Of a DNA stretch of 64,000 nt, positions 54,501 through 64,000 are shown one piece after another; within the stretch, counting starts at the first letter, position 1; every line of letters begins with the position of its first letter. A program made the position numbers and the translations under genes. This stretch comes from Bradyrhizobium sp. AZCC 1610 (GTDB taxonomy: Bacteria; Pseudomonadota; Alphaproteobacteria; Rhizobiales; Xanthobacteraceae), in the NCBI RefSeq assembly GCF_036924515.1, contig NZ_JAZHRR010000001.1:3629001-3693000 (forward strand), in the 5' to 3' direction. The notes under the pieces were generated by a model that had not been told where the DNA came from, did no database searches, and saw only the letters and a program-made list of their open reading frames with translations.

Positions 54501-55505
54501 GTGACCATTGGAATTCTTTCTCGCCGACGCGTGTTGACCGGCGCCGCAGCCGTTTCGGCAGCGGCCATTTTGCCGCGCTCAAGCTACGGCGCCGACTGGC
54601 GGCCGACCGAAAACGTCCGCCTCATTGTGCCGGCGGCGCCAGGAGGCACCACCGATGTGATGGGACGATTGCTGGCGGCACATCTGCAGAAAGCGTGGGG
54701 CCAGTCCGCGGTCGTGGAGAACCGCTCCGGCGGTGGCGGCACCATCGGCACCGCCGAAGCCGTGCGCAGCAAGGGTGACGGACACACCATCCTGGTCGGC
54801 AATCCCGGCCCCAACGCGATCGCTTACAGCATTTTCCGCAACATGCCCTACAAGGCGGATCAGCTGCAGCCGGTTTCCAACCTGATCCGGATTCCAAACA
54901 TCGTATCGGCGCATCCGTCGGTGCCAATCAAGTCGGTCGCGGACCTGACCGCCTATATCAAGGCCAATCCGGACAAGCTCACCTATGGCTCGTCCGGTGT
55001 CGGGCAGAGCCCCCACCTCACCGGCGCCTGGTTCCTGCAATTGACCGGGCTCAAGATGGTGCACGTGCCGTTCCGCGGCGCCGGGCCGGCGCTGCAGGCT
55101 GCCCTTGCCGGCGATATCCAGGTCCTGTTCGACAATCTCTATCCGACGCTGCCGCAGGTGCAGGAGGGCAAGCTCAACGCCCTGGCGGTGACCACGCCGG
55201 AGCGCGCCGCGCTGGCGCCCAACGTTCCGACCATGCGCGAGAGCGCGCCGGAGCTTGCAAAGTTCGATGTGTCGTCCTGGTTTGGCATTTTCCTGCCGAA
55301 GAGCGCGCCCGCTCCCGTGGTCGACGCGCTCAACAAGGAGATCAAGGTGTTCCTGGAGCGCGATGACATCAAGGAAAACATGGCCAAGATCGGCGCGCGC
55401 ACCGATCACGGCACGCCGCAGCAGTATTCCGACTTCATCCAGGCGGAGACCGCGAAGTTCGCCGCCATCATCAAACAGGAAGGCCTGCAGATGGATGCGG
55501 GCTGA
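54501..55505 (+). CDS. Bug-type tripartite tricarboxylate transporter substrate-binding protein
   Basis: 334-residue periplasmic solute receptor of the BugT/TctC family. A twin-arginine signal (SRRRVLTGAAAVSAAAIL) precedes the mature domain beginning NVRLIVPAAPGGTTDVMGRL; PFRGAGPALQAALAGDIQVLFDNL is the characteristic ligand-loop region. The GTG at 54501, behind GGGAGTGAA, gives a clean signal; the upstream open frame from 54321 is not similar. No TctA/TctB membrane genes are adjacent, so it is an orphan receptor. A terminator follows at 55527. Confidence 0.9.
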   Translation: MTIGILSRRRVLTGAAAVSAAAILPRSSYGADWRPTENVRLIVPAAPGGTTDVMGRLLAAHLQKAWGQSAVVENRSGGGGTIGTAEAVRSKGDGHTILVGNPGPNAIAYSIFRNMPYKADQLQPVSNLIRIPNIVSAHPSVPIKSVADLTAYIKANPDKLTYGSSGVGQSPHLTGAWFLQLTGLKMVHVPFRGAGPALQAALAGDIQVLFDNLYPTLPQVQEGKLNALAVTTPERAALAPNVPTMRESAPELAKFDVSSWFGIFLPKSAPAPVVDALNKEIKVFLERDDIKENMAKIGARTDHGTPQQYSDFIQAETAKFAAIIKQEGLQMDAG

Positions 55506-55526
55506 TCGCCTGATCGCAACCCAAGC

Positions 55527-55556
55527 AAAACCCCGCGGCTCGCACCGCGGGGTTTT
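55527..55556 (+). terminator. Bidirectional terminator between Bug-type gene and hppA
   Basis: AAAACCCCGCGG (55527-55538) pairs with CCGCGGGGTTTT (55545-55556) around CTCGCA, followed by TCTTTT. Perfect arms with A and T tails allow function on both strands; it lies 22 bases after the Bug-type gene and 23 bases after hppA. Confidence 0.9.
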
Positions 55557-55578
55557 CTTTTGATCAGCTTCCCGCCGC

Positions 55579-57708
<2,130 letters not shown>

Positions 57709-58045
57709 AGAAGTTGCCTCAGATGCTGGTTTTCCGCCCCACGCCATCCCGCGAGCGCGGCCGGCGCATATTATGGAGGCCTCCCCTGCCCAAAAGGGTC
57801 GCCTCAAATCGGCGGGACCATGCCAAAATCGTCCCCCCGGCGCAACGCCGCGGAGGCCAGAATCCGTCGATTTTTGAAAGGATTCACCGCTAACCCGGGC
57901 CGGCCAAATTATCGCCCGCGCGGCGGCGGGCGCTGGCCTTGAGGTTAGGGCTGGGCCCAAAATACAAGAACCCGCCCAATCCTATCGGGATCGAGCGGGC
58001 TCACTAGCCATTCCAGTACATCCGTGAAACGACCGTTTCGAGGTC
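57709..58045. other. hppA upstream region, gene-free
   Basis: 337 bases between hppA and the cold-shock gene, both on the minus strand. It holds the cold-shock gene terminator (57966-58004) and the hppA promoter region, which I cannot place with confidence. Nothing else recognised. Confidence 0.5.
57966..58004 (-). terminator. Terminator of the cold-shock gene
   Basis: On the minus strand, GAGCCCGCTCGATCC pairs with GGATTGGGCGGGTTC around CGATA, followed by the T-rich stretch TTGTATTTT. About 42 bases past the stop codon. Confidence 0.75.
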
Positions 58046-58255
58046 TTAGACGAGCGACAGGTTTTCCGCGCTCACCTTGCCCCGCATCTTGTCGGTCTTG
58101 AGTTCGAACTGAACCTTCTGACCTTCGGCCAATCCGCCGAGGCCGGCGCGCTCGACGGCCGAGATGTGCACGAACACATCCTTGCTGCCATCGCTCGGCT
58201 CAATGAAACCGAAACCCTTTTGACCGTTGAACCACTTCACTGTTCCTGTAGCCAT
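58046..58255 (-). CDS. Cold-shock domain protein (CspA family)
   Basis: 69-residue single-stranded nucleic-acid-binding protein, acts as RNA chaperone. [42 protein letters not shown] sequence contains RNP1 (KGFGFIE) and RNP2 (VFVHIS). Own terminator downstream; an AGAGAAAAT ribosome-site region precedes the ATG. Whether it is cold- or growth-phase-regulated cannot be told. Confidence 0.97.
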   Translation of the reverse strand: MATGTVKWFNGQKGFGFIEPSDGSKDVFVHISAVERAGLGGLAEGQKVQFELKTDKMRGKVSAENLSLV

Positions 58256-58465
58256 TTTCTCTTCTCCAAAGCACCTAGGCTTTTAATTCCGCACGGCGAT
58301 CGCACGGATTCAAATCCAATATCGACGATGTCTCTGGAAGAAGCCCCTTAGGGAGCGCGTTCGAAAAGGCACGACGGTAATCGAATGGCAATACAGCTAT
58401 AGGTTTTTCGGCGAAATAGCAATGGCTGGCGGGAAATAAAGGCCGGCGGCGTTAACGGGCCAACT

Positions 58466-59461
58466 TCAGAAATGGCTGTAAGACAAGCGTTCCAGCGCGA
58501 TTTCCCTGCCCTCCCCGTCGATGAATTTCGGAACCGCGCTTCCCTCGATCACCGTTCCGATGGAACTCACGACGACGCCGGCATTCTGCGCAGCTTGCAC
58601 GAACGCCTCGACGCGATCCTCGGGCAGCGTGCACAGGATCTCGTAATCATCGCCGCCAGCGATCAATGTCTCCAGTCCGACAACGCCGCGCGCCACCAGA
58701 TCTCGCGCCGCATCCGAGAGTGGGATCGATGGTAAGTCGATCACCGCGGATACGCCTGACACGCCACAGAGCTTGGTGAGATCGCCGGCAAGGCCATCCG
58801 ACACATCCATCGCCGCGCTGGCATGGTTGCGAACGATCTCAGCCATAGCCACGCGCGGCTGCGGCACGCGATAGCGCCCGACCAGCGCGGCCCGCGCGGC
58901 GATATCGCTTGCCGCGGCGTGGACCTTTCCGCCCTTGAGAACGGCGAGCCCCAGCGCGGCGTCGCCGATCGTGCCCGTCACTATCACGCGCTCGCCGGCT
59001 TTGGCGCCGCTGCGACGAACCATCTTGCCCGGCGGCACCCGGCCGAACGCGGTGACCGAGACCATCAGTGGGCCCGGCGTCGACACAGTGTCCCCACCCA
59101 GCAGCGGACAATTGAATTGCGTGGTGTCCTCGCCAAGCGCCGCCGCGAACGGTTTCAGCCAGGTCTCGTCGACATACCGCAACGCCAGCGTCAGCACGAA
59201 GCCGGCCGGCGTTGCCCCTTTCGCCGCGAGATCGCTGAGGTTCACCCGCAGCGCCTTGCGCGCGACGGTGTCGGGCGGGTCGTCGGTCAGGAAATGCACG
59301 CCTTCGACGATGGCGTCCGTCGTCACCACGATGTCGTTGCCATCAGGCTGCAACGCCGCGGCGTCGTCGTCGAGACGAAGGGCGCCCGGATCGGTCGCAA
59401 GCGGCCGGAAATAGCGCGCAATCAGCGAGTCCTCGCCGGACGCGGGTTTCCCGCTAGCCAC
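58466..59461 (-). CDS. thiL: Thiamine-monophosphate kinase
   Basis: 331-residue ATP-dependent kinase forming thiamine diphosphate. Features: SGEDSLIARYFRPLA, RLDDDAAAL (metal Asp residues), DAIVEGVHF, VNLSDLAAKGATPAGFVL, LLGGDTVSTPGPL, and DVSDGLAGDLTKLC. GTG at 59461 is chosen because it gives the family N-terminus (ASGKPASGEDSL) and overlaps the nusB end by only eight bases; the open frame to 59512 would extend inside nusB. Part of the rib-nusB-thiL unit. Confidence 0.94.
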   Translation of the reverse strand: MASGKPASGEDSLIARYFRPLATDPGALRLDDDAAALQPDGNDIVVTTDAIVEGVHFLTDDPPDTVARKALRVNLSDLAAKGATPAGFVLTLALRYVDETWLKPFAAALGEDTTQFNCPLLGGDTVSTPGPLMVSVTAFGRVPPGKMVRRSGAKAGERVIVTGTIGDAALGLAVLKGGKVHAAASDIAARAALVGRYRVPQPRVAMAEIVRNHASAAMDVSDGLAGDLTKLCGVSGVSAVIDLPSIPLSDAARDLVARGVVGLETLIAGGDDYEILCTLPEDRVEAFVQAAQNAGVVVSSIGTVIEGSAVPKFIDGEGREIALERLSYSHF

Positions 59462-59948
59462 GCGCGAACTCGTCGGCACGGAACTGGCGCGCGATCTGGT
59501 CGAGCACGGCATTCACCATACCGGTCTCTTCCTTTTCGACGAAGGCATGCGCGACGTCGACATATTCGGACACCACCACACGGCCCGGCACGTCCTTGCG
59601 GTGCTCCAGCTCGTAGGAGCCTGCCCGCAGCACCGCGCGCAAAATCGCGTCGATCCGCTTCAGCGGCCAGCCCTTCTGGAGCGCATCGTCGATCAAGGGA
59701 TCGAGCCTGGCCTGGTCGCGCACCACGCCGGCCACCACGTCCTTGAAGAACGCAGCCTCCGCCGGCAGATATTTGTCGCCTTCAACCTCGTTGCCGAGCC
59801 AGTGGCTTTCGAACTCGGCGAAGATGTCGTTGATCCCGGCGCCGGCAATGTCCATCTGGTACAGCGCCTGCACGGCGGCGAGCCGCGCCGCGCCACGGCG
59901 GTTGGCCTTCTTGTCGGGACTTTTCGCTGCCTTCTTGCTGTCTGCCAT
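59454..59948 (-). CDS. nusB: Transcription antitermination factor NusB
   Basis: 164-residue NusB, binds boxA RNA with S10 in rRNA antitermination. Recognised by RRGAARLAAVQALYQMDIAG, ALQKGWPLKRIDAILRAVLRAGSYEL and VVSEYVDVAHAFVEKEETGMVNAVLD. Located between ribH (gap of three bases) and thiL (overlap), the usual alphaproteobacterial order. Confidence 0.97.
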   Translation of the reverse strand: MADSKKAAKSPDKKANRRGAARLAAVQALYQMDIAGAGINDIFAEFESHWLGNEVEGDKYLPAEAAFFKDVVAGVVRDQARLDPLIDDALQKGWPLKRIDAILRAVLRAGSYELEHRKDVPGRVVVSEYVDVAHAFVEKEETGMVNAVLDQIARQFRADEFARG

Positions 59949-59951
59949 CGC

Positions 59952-60443
59952 CTAAGCCTTTGTCAGCCGGCGCTTGATCCGCAGCATCGCCAGCGCCGCG
60001 CGCGCGGCGTCGCCGCCCTTGTTGAGTTCGCTGGCGCGCGCCCTCGCCCAGGCCTGCGCGTCGGTATTGACGGTTATGATGCCGTTACCGAGCGGAACTT
60101 TTCGCGCCACCGCCAGATCCATCAACGCGCGCGAGGATTCGATCGAGACGATTTCGAAATGGATGGTGTCACCGCGCACCACGCAGCCGAGCGCGATTGC
60201 TGCATCATAAGGCTTGCCGTTGTTTTCGGCAGCATCGAGCGCGATCGCGATCGCCGCCGGAATTTCCAGCGCACCGGGCACCGTGATGACGTCGTGCGTC
60301 ACGCCGGCGGCTTTCAGTTCGGTGACGGCGCCTTCCAGCAGCGCGTCCTGGATGTCGTCATAGAATCGCGCCTCGACGATCAGCGCGCGCGCGCCTGTGA
60401 TGTCGGTCTGGTCTTTCAGCGGTGCGCGCCGTGCGTCTGCCAT
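59952..60443 (-). CDS. ribH: 6,7-Dimethyl-8-ribityllumazine synthase
   Basis: 163-residue enzyme condensing the ribityl-pyrimidinedione with butanone phosphate, the step before riboflavin synthase. Motifs: [54 protein letters not shown] and [15 protein letters not shown] (catalytic His in the TIHFE region). Start at the second of two adjacent ATGs (60443 rather than 60446). Between ribE and nusB. Confidence 0.97.
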   Translation of the reverse strand: MADARRAPLKDQTDITGARALIVEARFYDDIQDALLEGAVTELKAAGVTHDVITVPGALEIPAAIAIALDAAENNGKPYDAAIALGCVVRGDTIHFEIVSIESSRALMDLAVARKVPLGNGIITVNTDAQAWARARASELNKGGDAARAALAMLRIKRRLTKA

Positions 60444-60499
60444 CAACTACCTTCCGTCTAGCTCGCTGGCCGGCGTTTTAAGCGCCGTATGTCTGCCTG

Positions 60500-61108
60500 T
60501 CACTTCATTTCCGACAGCCGCGCCGCATAGCGGGCCATCAGATCGACCTCGATATTGACCTCGCTGCCTGCGCGCCAGCCGCTGAGCGTGGTGACGCTGA
60601 GCGTGTGCGGGATGATCAGCACCGAAAACGTGACATCCTCGACCGTGTTCACCGTCAACGACACGCCGTCCAGCGTCACCGAGCCCTTGGTGGCGATGAA
60701 ACGCGCCAGCTCCCGCGTGGTGCGCAGTTCGAACCGCGCCATGTCGGGCAGATCGTCACGCTTGACAATGGTCGCAATCCCATCGGCATGCCCCGCGACA
60801 ATATGGCCGCCAAGTTCGTCGCCGATCTTCAGCGCGCGCTCGAGGTTGAGTTTGGTGCCTTTGACCCAGTGCTTTGCGGTCGTCATGCCGAGCGTCTCGG
60901 CGGCGGCGTCGACGTCGAACCAGGTCTTGCCGCCTTCGACGCCGGAAGCGACCACGGTCAGGCAGACGCCATTGCAGGCGATCGATGCGCCATCGGCGAT
61001 GGTGGTCTGGTCGTAACGGCAGGCGATGCGCATGCGGTGCAACTGGCCCTGCGCCGTTGGCGTCAGGGCTACGATCTCGCCGATGTCGGTGACAATTCCG
61101 GTAAACAT
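60500..61108 (-). CDS. ribE: Riboflavin synthase alpha subunit
   Basis: 202-residue enzyme dismutating two lumazines into riboflavin and the pyrimidinedione. Two lumazine-binding repeats start at MFTGIVTDIGEIVAL and at about residue 98 (GGHIVAGHADGIATI); ASIACNGVCLTV and GSVTLDGVSLTVN are the paired strand motifs. The ATG at 61108 lies 13 bases after a strong family-C hairpin that separates it from ribD. Confidence 0.97.
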   Translation of the reverse strand: MFTGIVTDIGEIVALTPTAQGQLHRMRIACRYDQTTIADGASIACNGVCLTVVASGVEGGKTWFDVDAAAETLGMTTAKHWVKGTKLNLERALKIGDELGGHIVAGHADGIATIVKRDDLPDMARFELRTTRELARFIATKGSVTLDGVSLTVNTVEDVTFSVLIIPHTLSVTTLSGWRAGSEVNIEVDLMARYAARLSEMK

Positions 61109-61120
61109 TTTCCACCACCG

Positions 61121-61207
61121 TCATGGCCGGGCTTGTCCCGGCCATCTACGTCTTCCCTTTTTCATCCGCCGCCAAGACGTGGATGGCCGGGACAAGCCCG
61201 GCCATGA
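61121..61207. repeat. Palindromic repeat, family C copy 2, between ribD and ribE
   Basis: Arms starting TCATGGCCGGGCTTGTCCCG at 61121 and ending CGGGACAAGCCCGGCCATGA at 61207 pair perfectly over 26 positions; the outer stem continues inward with ACGT pairs around an AT-rich loop. Related to 20456-20539. Confidence 0.9.
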
Positions 61208-61212
61208 CGAGC

Positions 61213-62379
61213 TTAGACAGCGCGCTCATAAATAGTCAGTGTGTCTCTTTGCAGCGTTTCGCTAGCACGTGTCGTGAAGGCAGGCGACCCGGTGAGAGCC
61301 GACAGCGGCAATGCGTCCAGCGCGGGAATGCCAGAGGTCCCGATGGTTTCAGGCCCGCGCAGCAGCCAGACTTCATCGACCAGGCCGCTGGCGACAAAGG
61401 ACGAAGCAACCCGCGAGCCGCCTTCCACCATCAGTCTCGTGATGCCCTTGTCGGACAGCGCATGCAGCACCGCCGGCAGATCCAGCCCGGGCGGCTGCAC
61501 GGTCGCCGCAACGCGCATCACCTGCGCGCCGGCTGCGCCGAGTTTCATGGCCGCGGGGGCTTCGGCGAAGTCCGACGTCATGACCCAGAGCGGCGTCTGG
61601 CGCGCGGAATGGACCAGCTTGCTGGTGCCGGGTAGCCGCAGCGCGCGATCCAGCACCACCCGCACCGGCGACCGCGTTCCCATCCCCGGCAGGCGGCAGG
61701 TCAGAACCGGATTATCCGCCAGCACCGTGCCGATACCGACCAGGATGGCGTCACATTGCGCGCGCAGCAGATGCACGCGGGTCTTTGCCACCTCGCCCGT
61801 GATCGCGACCGGCTTGTGGCCGGCGGCGCCAATCTTGTCGTCGGCGGAGACGGCCAGCTTGAGGATCACATGGGGGCGCTTGTCGCGGATACGGCGGAAA
61901 TGCCCGGCGTGATCGCGCGCAGCTTCCGCAGCGCCCGGCCCGACGTCGACCGTAATCCCGGCCGCGCGCAGCTTTGCATGGCCCTGCCCGGCGACTTCAG
62001 GATTGGGGTCCTCGATCGCCGACACCACGCGCGCAATGCCGGATGCAATCACGGCATCGACACAGGGCGGCGATTTGCCGAAATGCGAACAGGGCTCCAG
62101 CGTCACATAGAGCGTCGCGCCGCGCGCGGCTTCACCGGCACGTCTCAGCGCCTCGGGCTCAGCATGCGGCCGTCCGCCTGCTTGCGTCCAGCCACGGCCA
62201 ACGATCACACCATCCTTGACGACGACCGCACCGACGGCCGGGTTCGGCCAGGTGCGCCCCTGCCCGCGTCGGCCAAGCACGAGCGCAAGCTGCATGAAGC
62301 GCTGATCCGCGGCCCGGGCCTGTTCCTTGGCCTCTTTGGATTTCTGCGCGTACTGGTCTTCCAGAATGCGGAAGATCAT
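61213..62379 (-). CDS. ribD: Bifunctional riboflavin biosynthesis deaminase/reductase
   Basis: 388-residue enzyme: N-terminal pyrimidine deaminase (about 25-160) with the zinc site HAEPEAL and [14 protein letters not shown], and a C-terminal NADPH reductase (about 175-385) with [27 protein letters not shown], and [13 protein letters not shown]. Start ATG 62379 overlaps the nrdR end by four bases (ATGA). No ribBA gene is in the window. Confidence 0.97.
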   Translation of the reverse strand: MIFRILEDQYAQKSKEAKEQARAADQRFMQLALVLGRRGQGRTWPNPAVGAVVVKDGVIVGRGWTQAGGRPHAEPEALRRAGEAARGATLYVTLEPCSHFGKSPPCVDAVIASGIARVVSAIEDPNPEVAGQGHAKLRAAGITVDVGPGAAEAARDHAGHFRRIRDKRPHVILKLAVSADDKIGAAGHKPVAITGEVAKTRVHLLRAQCDAILVGIGTVLADNPVLTCRLPGMGTRSPVRVVLDRALRLPGTSKLVHSARQTPLWVMTSDFAEAPAAMKLGAAGAQVMRVAATVQPPGLDLPAVLHALSDKGITRLMVEGGSRVASSFVASGLVDEVWLLRGPETIGTSGIPALDALPLSALTGSPAFTTRASETLQRDTLTIYERAV

Positions 62380-62858
62380 TTGCGTAACGTGGCGACCCGT
62401 GCGGCGTCTTCCGCAGAGAGTTCGCCGAGCACGGCCTCAAAGTCCTTGGCCTCGCGGAAATTGCGATAGACGGAAGCGAAGCGCACATAGGCGACGTCGT
62501 CGAGCTGGCGCAGGTGCTCCATCACGATCTCGCCGATCGCCTCCGAGGATACTTCCGCCTCGCCACCGCTTTCGAGCTCGCGCACGATCGCGGAAACCAT
62601 CTTCTCGACCCGCTCGGGATCGACCGGCCGCTTGCGCAGACTGATCTGCAGCGAGCGGACCAGCTTGTCGCGATCAAACGGCACCCGGCGGCCGTTGCGC
62701 TTGATCACGGTCAGTTCGCGCAACTGCACCCGCTCGAAGGTGGTGAAACGGAAGTTGCAGGCGATGCACACCCGCCGCCGCCGGATCACAGCCGAATCCT
62801 CGGTCGGACGCGAATCCTTTACCTGCGTATCGAGACTGTTGCAGCTGGGACAGCGCAT
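62376..62858 (-). CDS. nrdR: Transcriptional repressor NrdR
   Basis: 160-residue repressor of ribonucleotide reductase genes. Zinc ribbon: [13 protein letters not shown] and [17 protein letters not shown]-cone domain: [20 protein letters not shown] and [15 protein letters not shown]. In alphaproteobacteria it routinely lies between glyA and ribD as here. The distance to glyA is 12 bases. Confidence 0.98.
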   Translation of the reverse strand: MRCPSCNSLDTQVKDSRPTEDSAVIRRRRVCIACNFRFTTFERVQLRELTVIKRNGRRVPFDRDKLVRSLQISLRKRPVDPERVEKMVSAIVRELESGGEAEVSSEAIGEIVMEHLRQLDDVAYVRFASVYRNFREAKDFEAVLGELSAEDAARVATLRK

Positions 62859-62870
62859 CCAATTGGACCC

Positions 62871-64000
62871 TTACTGATAGATCGGGAAGCGGTCGGTGAG
62901 TGCCTTGACGCGTTCCTTGATCGCAGCTTCGACCAGCGGCACCTTGCCGTCCTCCGACTGCGCCAGCGCGTTCAGCACCTCGGCGATCATGCCGCCGACC
63001 TGCTGGAACTCGGCAACGCCGAAGCCGCGCGTGGTCGCCGCCGGCGTGCCGAGACGCAGGCCGGAGGTGACGAACGGCTTTTCGGGATCGAAGGGAATAC
63101 CATTCTTGTTGCAGGTGATGGCGGCGCGCACCAGCGCCTTTTCGGACACGTTGCCCTTCAGGCCCTTGGGCCGCAGGTCGACGAGCATCAGATGGTTGTC
63201 GGTGCCTCCGGAGACGATATCGAGGCCGTGGCCGCGCAGCGTTTCCGCCAGCGCCCTGGCGTTTTCGACGACGTTCTTCGCATAGACCTTGAAATCGGGC
63301 CGCAGCGCTTCGGCAAACGCTACCGCCTTGGCGGCGATCACATGCATCAGCGGACCGCCCTGCAGGCCTGGGAAGATCGCCGAATTCAGCTTCTTGGCGA
63401 TCGCCTCGTCGTTGCAGAGGATCAGGCCGCCGCGCGGGCCGCGCAGCGACTTATGCGTGGTCGTGGTTGTGACGTGGGCATGCGGCACCGGCGAGGCATG
63501 AACGCCGCCCGCGACGAGGCCGGCGAAATGCGCCATGTCGACCAGCAGATAGGCGCCGACAGAGTCGGCGATCTCGCGGAAGCGCTTGAAGTCCCAGGCG
63601 CGCGAATAGGCCGATCCACCGGCGATGATCAGCTTCGGCTTCACCTGCTCGGCCTGCTTTGCGACCTCATCCATGTCGATGATCTGGTCCTCGCGCCGCA
63701 CCGTGTAGTGCGCGGCCTTGAACCACTTGCCGGACATGTTGACGGGCGAGCCGTGCGTGAGATGGCCGCCGGCGGCCAGATCGAGGCCCATAAAAGTGTC
63801 GCCGGGCTGCAGCAGCGCCAGAAACACCGCCTGGTTCATCTGGCTGCCGGAGTTCGGCTGCACGTTGGCAAACTGCGCGCCGAACAGCTTCTTGGCGCGC
63901 TCGATCGCCAGCGTCTCGGCGACGTCGACCCATTCGCAGCCGCCGTAGTAGCGCGCGCCCGGATAGCCTTCCGCGTACTTGTTCGTCATCACCGAACCCT
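62871..64000 (-). CDS. glyA: Serine hydroxymethyltransferase (5' end outside window)
   Basis: PLP enzyme converting serine and tetrahydrofolate to glycine and methylene-tetrahydrofolate. The visible part covers about 375 codons; the reading frame continues past the window edge, where [22 protein letters not shown] shows the region near residue 55 of the usual 430. The PLP lysine lies in [31 protein letters not shown] and [13 protein letters not shown] are also typical. Head of the glyA-nrdR-ribD-ribE-ribH-nusB-thiL series. Confidence 0.97.
   Translation of the reverse strand, partial: GSVMTNKYAEGYPGARYYGGCEWVDVAETLAIERAKKLFGAQFANVQPNSGSQMNQAVFLALLQPGDTFMGLDLAAGGHLTHGSPVNMSGKWFKAAHYTVRREDQIIDMDEVAKQAEQVKPKLIIAGGSAYSRAWDFKRFREIADSVGAYLLVDMAHFAGLVAGGVHASPVPHAHVTTTTTHKSLRGPRGGLILCNDEAIAKKLNSAIFPGLQGGPLMHVIAAKAVAFAEALRPDFKVYAKNVVENARALAETLRGHGLDIVSGGTDNHLMLVDLRPKGLKGNVSEKALVRAAITCNKNGIPFDPEKPFVTSGLRLGTPAATTRGFGVAEFQQVGGMIAEVLNALAQSEDGKVPLVEAAIKERVKALTDRFPIYQ

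Noticed and set aside
60440..62379. FMN riboswitch in the rib genes
   Set aside because: The gaps before ribD, ribE and ribH are too short or hold only repeat hairpin sequence; no FMN aptamer core is seen.

Overview
The window reads as a GC-rich chromosomal segment of an alphaproteobacterium of the order Rhizobiales, most likely Bradyrhizobium or a close relative. The evidence is gene order (glnB-glnA; the glyA-nrdR-ribD-ribE-ribH-nusB-thiL-hppA block; merR-ihfA-fabH-plsX-DUF177-CBP3 facing bamE; nadQ followed by nadABC), a GcrA-like protein, and several dispersed palindromic repeat families of the kind I associate with Bradyrhizobium. It is mostly core genome with one insertion sequence (IS110 family) and one surface-polysaccharide cluster. 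There are no rRNA genes, CRISPR arrays or prophage genes.

Layout. 0-4.4 kb: a multicopper-oxidase-like protein with few copper ligands, a mandelate-racemase-type enzyme, a GNAT acetyltransferase and nnr (repair of hydrated NAD(P)H). 4.4-6.9 kb: nitrogen assimilation, glnB behind a clear sigma-54 promoter, then glnA. 7-18.3 kb: a hypothetical membrane protein, a large structured repeat with no gene (about 7.88-8.45 kb), an amidotransferase, a PerM-type transporter, a large exported haem-motif/beta-propeller protein, a diguanylate cyclase, rplM-rpsI, a thioesterase and an enoyl-CoA hydratase. 18.4-25.6 kb: a CoA-binding protein, metY, then nadQ and the overlapping nadA-nadB-nadC operon behind two tandem palindromes that look like NadQ operators. 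25.6-28 kb: FTR1 iron permease, haem A synthase and a DUF2842 protein.

28-37.8 kb is an exopolysaccharide cluster: a deacetylase-like protein that has lost its metal ligands, a CelD-type acyltransferase, a Wzz/ExoP-like copolymerase with a degenerate kinase domain, a Wza-like lipoprotein, a family-4 glycosyltransferase, an undecaprenyl-phosphate sugar transferase and a ligase/polymerase. The sugar transferase would start the lipid-linked repeat, the glycosyltransferase extend it, the polymerase join repeats, and the Wzz/Wza pair export the chain. 37.7-45.4 kb: a MarR regulator facing a flavin monooxygenase across a perfect palindrome, the IS110 element, and assorted metabolic genes including a solitary GrlR-family protein. 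45.6-48.9 kb: a putative ribbon-helix-helix protein, a GcrA-like regulator, an SDR, a DapA-family aldolase and a very small membrane protein. 48.9-54.3 kb: tRNA-Pro(GGG), MerR, ihfA, fabH, plsX, DUF177, CBP3 and bamE. 54.5-64 kb: a Tat-exported solute-binding protein, hppA, a cold-shock protein and the riboflavin/thiamine/one-carbon block, ending inside glyA, whose 5' end lies outside the window.

Most regulatory signal sits in four places: the glnB sigma-54 promoter, the nadA double operator, the MarR-monooxygenase palindrome, and repeat hairpins placed between genes where they can end or modulate transcripts. Functions are assigned from visible motifs and family knowledge; no database search was possible.
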